A program made the translations under genes and the position numbers. Positions 58,169 through 64,000 of a stretch of 64,000 bases of DNA are shown here, piece after piece. Source of the stretch: Pseudofabraea citricarpa. Lineage: Eukaryota > Ascomycota > Leotiomycetes > Helotiales > Dermateaceae. The stretch spans positions 434,001 to 498,000 of the forward strand of contig JAPWGK010000026.1 of the NCBI GenBank assembly GCA_029641185.1. Direction: 5' to 3'. The notes under the pieces are model-generated. The model had not been told where the DNA came from and made no database searches. It saw only the letters and a program-made list of their open reading frames with translations. The first letter of the stretch is position 1. Each line of letters starts with the position of its first letter.

Positions 58169-60985
58169 GGTGAAGATATATGACAGAATGTGGTTTAACG
58201 AATGTATGCACGTAATGACAACGGCGTAGTAAGATCGATAAAGATCGTGAAGAAAAGGAGGATGAAAGAAGAATGAGAATCTCTTGGAGAATGAAGAAGC
58301 ATTTTAGCTGCCATACCAAGCCTATCTATACTTCTTGGTCTGCAGATGCCGGGACCGACTTGGCTCTTGGAAATCGTAGAATCCACATTTCTTCCGTCTG
58401 GGGGTATCTTCATCACAGGGAAAGTCCTGAAATCTTTCCCGGAAAGCCAAAAGATTCCCCACCGCCATGAGTTCGAACCAGAGGCTTGTAAAATTGGAGG
58501 GATATGATAGGCCTAGAATCTAGACCCTGACCTTGAATTTAGGAGGCAGAGATCATAACATGTTGGTGTCAGCAAGCTGACCACTAAGTCCACCTGATCA
58601 TAACGGGCATATCTCGGGCCACAACCCGTTTGCGTGTGTACGACATGTTCTGGTGAACCGAATGTGGCCAATAATCTCGGGCTCGTATGAGTATCATGGC
58701 TGTCGCCGCTGGACAACAGGGCTTCATGGACTAAGTCAAGGGTCTACAGACCGACATCTCGGAAACTCGGATCCAGCCGAGAGCCTCAAGTGTTCATCCC
58801 TTCCTCATTCTGTATCATGTTAATAGGTACCGGCAAAGTGGCACGACAAGTGACATATTTTTCAGGGCTGAAAGGTCCCTAGGTAGAGAGTATACACCCT
58901 TGAGCTTGTCTTTCATAGAGTGCATAGTGGACCTGTAATTAAGCTTGAGTTCAAGCTTCTGCCCAGCCTCGATTTAGTGCACCAACTGGGAGGGCTGTCT
59001 GCCGCCACCCGGCATGAGATATCATTCACGTGGCTGCACTTGTCCTTTAACAGAGTTCTTGCCGGCGCTGATTGCGGTAATTGGTTGTTTGGAGTATATT
59101 GCAGGCGAAATGCCCATTGTCTGTGCGCAAAGCCGCAACAGTTTGGCGAACTTCACTTCTTTTGTGGACCTTCCAGATTGAGACTCCAGCGCCACAATTT
59201 GACATCTAGACCGGTCCATGTGAACTGTGAGATGTGGATGTTCTCTCCTATTCAACTGAAAGCTCGAAGCGGGACGTTGCTCAACAGTTTGCTCAAAATC
59301 TTGATATATCTAGTAGTTCCCTTAGGACTTGAGGGCTTCTTCGCCTTTTCTTCGCGAAAGGAAAACTCTAAATCGAACCATGACATGGAGAGCGAGTCGA
59401 GATTGGCGGAGAAATGTTCGTCATTCAGAGTTCATGAGAGATTCGTTTTCTCCATGAACTTAATCTCTACCCTTAATCCTTCGAGTGAGCTCTTGGTCGC
59501 AGCCGGGCGAGCAAGGTATGTTGTTTGCGATGCTTGCGTTAAGATCTTAGGATGCGTGCACTCTTTTCATACCATATTGTGTTATAGTAGTGGGGGTTGA
59601 GGCCAAATTATAATCATGCAAGCGACGAGGCCTTTCTTGTTGAAGAGCCAGAGGTAATGCCAGACTTGAACCGATATATCTCAACTTTGGGAAGAAGTAC
59701 AAGCTAGACACAAGTCCGGCAGCCGCTGCAGTTCTGAGAGCGCTTTCAACCAGGCATGACTCGTATCAATCGCTGGCCCAGGTACTTGAGAGCTTTCGCG
59801 CTTCATGGGGTAGGACGACACGGGAAAATCCGATTGACGTTGACCATCATGTAGTTGTGATGTCAAACGGAAAACGTGATACGGAGTACAGAGAGCCCCT
59901 CAAATTTTAAGCGACGAAAAGAGATTTTGTTACATCACGTGCTTTATCCAACATTTCCGCAAATAAGTGATATTTGTGAGGTGTTGTTGATCCCAAACCA
60001 ACAAGAACTTTCTTCTTTAAACTTATCTAGTGCTGATCTCTTATTTCGATGTCAAAGTATGCATCATGTGATGCATTTTTTCAGCCTTCGAGTCTCCAAG
60101 TTTCATCCCTTTTTCTAGAAGCTGACTAAGGCTGACTTCGTTTTAAAGTTCAGTAGATCCACAATAATCTGATCCCCAGATCAGCGCAAACATCCATTAG
60201 GAGCTACAGTAAGACAGCCATGATGCTAATCTTTCAATGCAGCGATCATACACCTGTTAAACCACCTTCAGCTGGTACTACCTTCTTCTAACGAGGATTG
60301 TTGCAACAGCCTTACGCGTACGGCATACCTAGCATTGTCATCGGTTACCAATAGCCATCATCGCATGAAGACGATCGAGGTCAGAGAGCGCCAAGATGTT
60401 TTATCCAAGCCTGAGAATCCTCTTGTTTTGCGCTTAACCTCCTAACGAGTCGGCAATTCCACACAGAGTAGTATTTCCTCCTGTAGGAGCATCTGCCGTT
60501 GTTGGAATTCCAAAAGCGTAGTCCCATTTGGCATTGAACTTTAAGCTTCTTTTGGATACCCGCCACATAAAGAGGTGGACATGTTCTTTATCCGTTGTCC
60601 GCGGGACTTAGCTCTTTCCCTATCATATCGTCTGGTATGAAAAAGTCGCGTGTCGTTCCTTCATGCTACATGCCTACTTGTTCTTGTTTGCGACAGGCCC
60701 GTTGCACATCGCCTGATTGACAGCTACTTAGCGGGGCTTAGAAAAGAACGGGTCGGGGGGAAGACGGAAAGGGCCTTCTCCACAAAGTTGTGCTTAATAC
60801 TTGTTTGTATGTCGAGGTTTCCCTCACTTTTTTCTTCTGCTCAACCAGCTGGCTGCGTTGACAATCTCTATCTCTTCTTATTTTTCTGACTTTCTCTACA
60901 GCTCCTTTAATTGAGAAACTGGCTGGCCCTTCTCAAATTTATTTCTTAACCGGTGGGAAACTGGGTATCTTCCCAAATCGCAATC
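58169..60985. other. Gene-poor region, polygalacturonase and MFS promoters
   Basis: 2.8 kb with no supported gene. An open frame at 58920-59600 (plus, 226 codons) lacks an ATG start, has no recognisable domain and shows no splice-supported extension, so it is not called. Most likely the regulatory region of the polygalacturonase on one side and of the MFS gene on the other. Confidence 0.4.
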
Positions 60986-62849
60986 ATGGCGTTCGGTGTT
61001 CTTGAAGATTATAAGATGGCCAATGTGCCTGGGACAGCATTGTTGGGCGACGGCAAAGACTCAAGTAGGTCTACTTTTCACGTCAAAACAATGAGCCAAG
61101 GCTCAAAATTATTCTAGAAGCCCCAGAAGGAAATGATGGCAAAGAACTCAAGAGACAGGGGGATATCGTGCTCATTCCTCAACCGAGTGATTCGCCAAAC
61201 GATCCACTCAATTGGTAAATATATTCAGATTAGAAGTATTCCTTCTTGCTTATACGGACCAGGTCTCCTGTACGCAAAGATGTGATAATGGTCCTCCTTG
61301 CATTCACATCTGGTGTCACCATATCGTAAGCTTCCCCTGAGTCTTCAGAGGGAAAGATATTTAACGTAGAAATTTAGACTTGGACCGATGATAAACCCAG
61401 GTCTACAGTTGATAGCACAGAAATTCAACGTCAGTCCTGGCATGGTGGCTACTTTCACTATCGGTTTATTGGCATTCTGGACGGGAGCAGCAACATTCTT
61501 CACTGCAGCTGGTGCATCCGTATGGGGAAAACGACCAATCTTCTTTTGGTCGGTCGTACTACTCCTCGCGACCAATGTATGGGGATTCTTTGCGAGCGTA
61601 AGTTAATTCATTTCATGTTATCTTGGTGTGTCAGTAATTGATAGTTATGTACAGACTTTCCCTTCACTGGCTGCTATGAGAACAGTTCAAGGCTTGGCTT
61701 CAGCTCCCTTGGAAACGTTAGTCACGTCGTCTGTCTCGGATCTATTCTTCGTCCATCAAAGAGGTCTCCGCTTGTCATTATGGGGAGTGATGATTTCATC
61801 GGGAGTCTTACTCGGGTAAGTCATGTCCTATATCGGTCTCAGACATTGAAAGACAAAGGTACTAAATACAGATGAATAGCCAAGTTATTTCGGGTCAGAT
61901 TATTCAGACACTCGGTATAGAGTATACATTCGGTATCACAGCAATAATCTTCATCCCACTCGTGTTTGGCATCTACTTCCTCGTCCCAGAAACGTCGTAC
62001 GACCGATCGCGATTCGACACGCCCTCCTTTCCCCCGGACATCAAAGAAGAGCCCAAAGATGATAGCACCACAACGGCCATTGAGCTCGCCTTACCAGAGA
62101 GAAAAGAGAGTTACCGATCCAGCCTCGCCCTATACCGAGGTCGGATCAGCAACGAGAAATTCTGGAAGCTCGTAGCGAAACCACTGCCTCTGATCGCCTT
62201 CCCCGCCGTGGTATTCAGCACCTTCATCTACGGATCCTTCTTCACCTGGCTTCTCGCTTTCTCCATCATCAGCGTCTCCATCTACGGCGCGCCGCCATAC
62301 AATCTGAATCCTGCCCAAGTCGGACTGACCAACATCCCGTTCCTGATCCTGGGATTCATCTCGTCACCACTCAGTGGCTGGCTGGCCGATTTCCTCGTCA
62401 AGCGCATGGCGCGCGACAACAAGGGCATATACGAGCCTGAGTTCCGCCTGCTGCTCATGATCCCGGCCCTCATCTTCAGCACGGCCGGCTTCCTGGGCTT
62501 TGGCTTCTCGGTCCAGCAACAAGCGCCTCTCATCTACCCGATCTATTTCCAAGCCCTGCACAGTCTGAGCATCCCCTTCGCATCCCAGGCGTCCTTCACC
62601 TATGTCATCGACTGCCACCCCGAGAACGCAAACCAGGCTTTCGTGACCATCAACTTCGCCAAGGCCATCTTCACTTTCATCATCACGACGTACGTCAATG
62701 CCTGGCTCGAGGCTTCTGGCCCGAGGAACATGTTCTTCCAGATCGCCGGCATCAATGTCGCCCTCTCGCTCTTGACCATCCCCATGTATGTCTACGGCAA
62801 GCGCTTCAGGAGTATCGTGGCCCGGAGTACGTTCTTGCAGAAGATCTAG
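60986..62849 (+). CDS. MFS transporter, DHA1 subfamily (HOL1-like)
   Basis: Seen: seven exons (60986-61064, 61118-61214, 61263-61325, 61378-61597, 61655-61815, 61880-62849) are required; six are listed as continuous blocks and sum to 529 codons, so the model has six exons. The N-terminal tail contains the DHA1 hallmark PNDPLNWS before TM1. TM2-TM5 include FTIGLLAFWTGAATFF, VWGKRP (motif A), MRTVQGLASAPLETLV (motif B with the conserved Arg-Gln-Gly) and SGVLLGQVISG (motif C area). PETSYDR ends the first half, and a 75-residue central loop follows. The second half has six TMs, ending in MYVYGKRFRS. Known: proton antiporters for drugs, polyamines or amino acids in fungi. Substrate unknown. GC content of the last exon is clearly higher than that of the earlier ones. 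Confidence 0.92.
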
Positions 62850-64000
62850 AAGCGGAGCGGCCGTTAGGTGGTGGTTAGGTTAGTGGGTTGGCGCACTGGA
62901 ATTTGATGCCCTTTCTTTTAGGATACATGAAATATGGGCTGGGATGGGAAATAGGGGGGTTAAGGATAGAACAGGTTTTGGGCTGGTTGTCCGTACTCCC
63001 TGGTGTGATCGCTAAGATCTCTTGCCACTTAATCAACACGCTCATTCTTTCTTTTATTCGTGCTCTTCTTCGTGTGGTGAGTCGTCACAATCAATATGCC
63101 GACGTATTTTTGCTCCTCTTCTTCTAGTAATCATTTGGTTGTGATTTACCTATTGCTATTTCACCATATGACAGTTGATGTTGATTCTTTCTCTGCGCAG
63201 AGGACCCGTCCGAGTCTTGTACACCGGCCTATTACACGAGATGCAAGATGGCCATTTATTTCCTCGCCGTTGCTTGTCTCCCTGTTCCACAATAATCCAA
63301 CACCTCCACAACCTCACAATCCCCATCAACAGTGGCTAGAGAAGAGCCTAGCATGAATGAGTCTTATCTTGGCTTCCAATATCTTCTTTTCCCGGGGGGA
63401 GGGGAAGGAACATGGGCGACGGGTGGAAAGCTTTCTCAATCTGTCGATCCTTAAGCGGTGGGTTCATAGCAGGACAGGTCCCGGTCTCTCGCAGTTAATC
63501 AGACGTAGAAGCTTAATTTGTACATACGTTCAGCGAGACATGCAACTATGTGGGCGACACTATGTTCCATTTGAGGAAGACTGTACTGGTTCGTGACCGA
63601 CATGTATCAAGAGATCTGAAATATCTTTTATTTTGTGTGTCCGAATGCCACATGAACATGAAAGGCAGGTCCGGCGGCCTCTTTATTTTGCCTTGCCGTT
63701 TACTCTACTGTGGTATCTACCTTGCCTGGGAAACGCCAAGAGTTATTTCTTAACCAAGTAAGAAAGAAAAAGAAAAAATCAAATCCCAATGCCGCTAAAG
63801 GTACAAATGCAAAGAGGCGCTGCTTTTCGCGCGATATTTTCCAGGAAGCAAAAGATGCAGCGCAAATCGAAAAATCCAATCTTCCATGCGTGCAAGTGGT
63901 ATAAGCAACCACCACTACGCCCACCGCGGCCGGCTTACAAGTTGATGAGTTCAACTTGTGAGAAGTCAGGCGGGTTTCTACCATAGACAACCCTCTGCTT
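62850..64000. other. 3' flank of the MFS gene to window edge
   Basis: 1.15 kb with only short frames on both strands, no recognisable product and no repeat of note except an AAGAAAGAAAAAG tract at 63761-63778. Confidence 0.4.

Noticed and set aside
58920..59600. 226-codon open frame as a gene
   Set aside because: It starts at GTG, has no ATG, no domain, and a composition like translated non-coding DNA.

Overview
The window is nuclear DNA of a filamentous ascomycete (Pezizomycotina). It shows many short GT-AG introns (about 45-130 nt) with CTAAT/CTGAC-type branch sites, Zn2Cys6 and bZIP-DUF3425 regulators, an endopolygalacturonase, a ferrochelatase with a 2Fe-2S cysteine set, and long promoters rich in microsatellites. 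A leotiomycete such as one of the Helotiales would fit, but that placement is a guess. Spliced gene models were built by eye. Nearly every model given as a complete multi-exon gene closes to a whole number of codons.

Region A (about 1-29.4 kb) is a dense run of catabolic genes bounded by two transcription factors. In order it holds a type I Baeyer-Villiger monooxygenase (partial, runs off the left edge), a Zn2Cys6 activator, a GDXG-type alpha/beta hydrolase, a zinc alcohol dehydrogenase, a 4-coumarate-CoA-ligase-like acyl-CoA synthetase ending in a PTS1-like ARM, a hot-dog thioesterase, an aldehyde dehydrogenase, an AtuA-like protein (acyclic terpene utilisation family), a second zinc alcohol dehydrogenase, an SDR, an Old Yellow Enzyme, a sugar-porter-type MFS transporter, a second SDR, an EthD-domain protein and a bZIP-DUF3425 regulator. 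Read as a pathway (inference), a cyclic alcohol or enone would be oxidised by an SDR, reduced by the Old Yellow Enzyme, converted to a lactone by the Baeyer-Villiger enzyme, and opened by the hydrolase. The product would then be oxidised by ADH and ALDH, activated to a CoA ester and sent to peroxisomal beta-oxidation. This resembles the bacterial limonene/carvone/menthone route. A palindrome, CATGANTCATG (AP-1-like core), occurs in the promoters of this region and is far commoner there than chance would give. It looks like the cluster's shared regulatory element.

Region B (29.4-36.98 kb) has a second sugar-porter MFS gene preceded by a duplicated two-part motif, a possible MFS relic, gene-poor DNA, and a DUF300/TMEM184-type membrane protein gene.

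Region C (36.98-42.67 kb) is almost gene-free and carries many microsatellites. It leads into region D (42.67-51.65 kb), ordinary housekeeping territory: an MFS exporter, ferrochelatase (hem15) and Ku70 head to head, and an unrecognised four-TM protein.

Region E (51.65-64 kb) is sparse. It holds a secreted, possibly GPI-anchored SGNH esterase, an endopolygalacturonase convergent with it, and a DHA1-type MFS transporter. No rRNA, tRNA, CRISPR array or intact transposon was seen.
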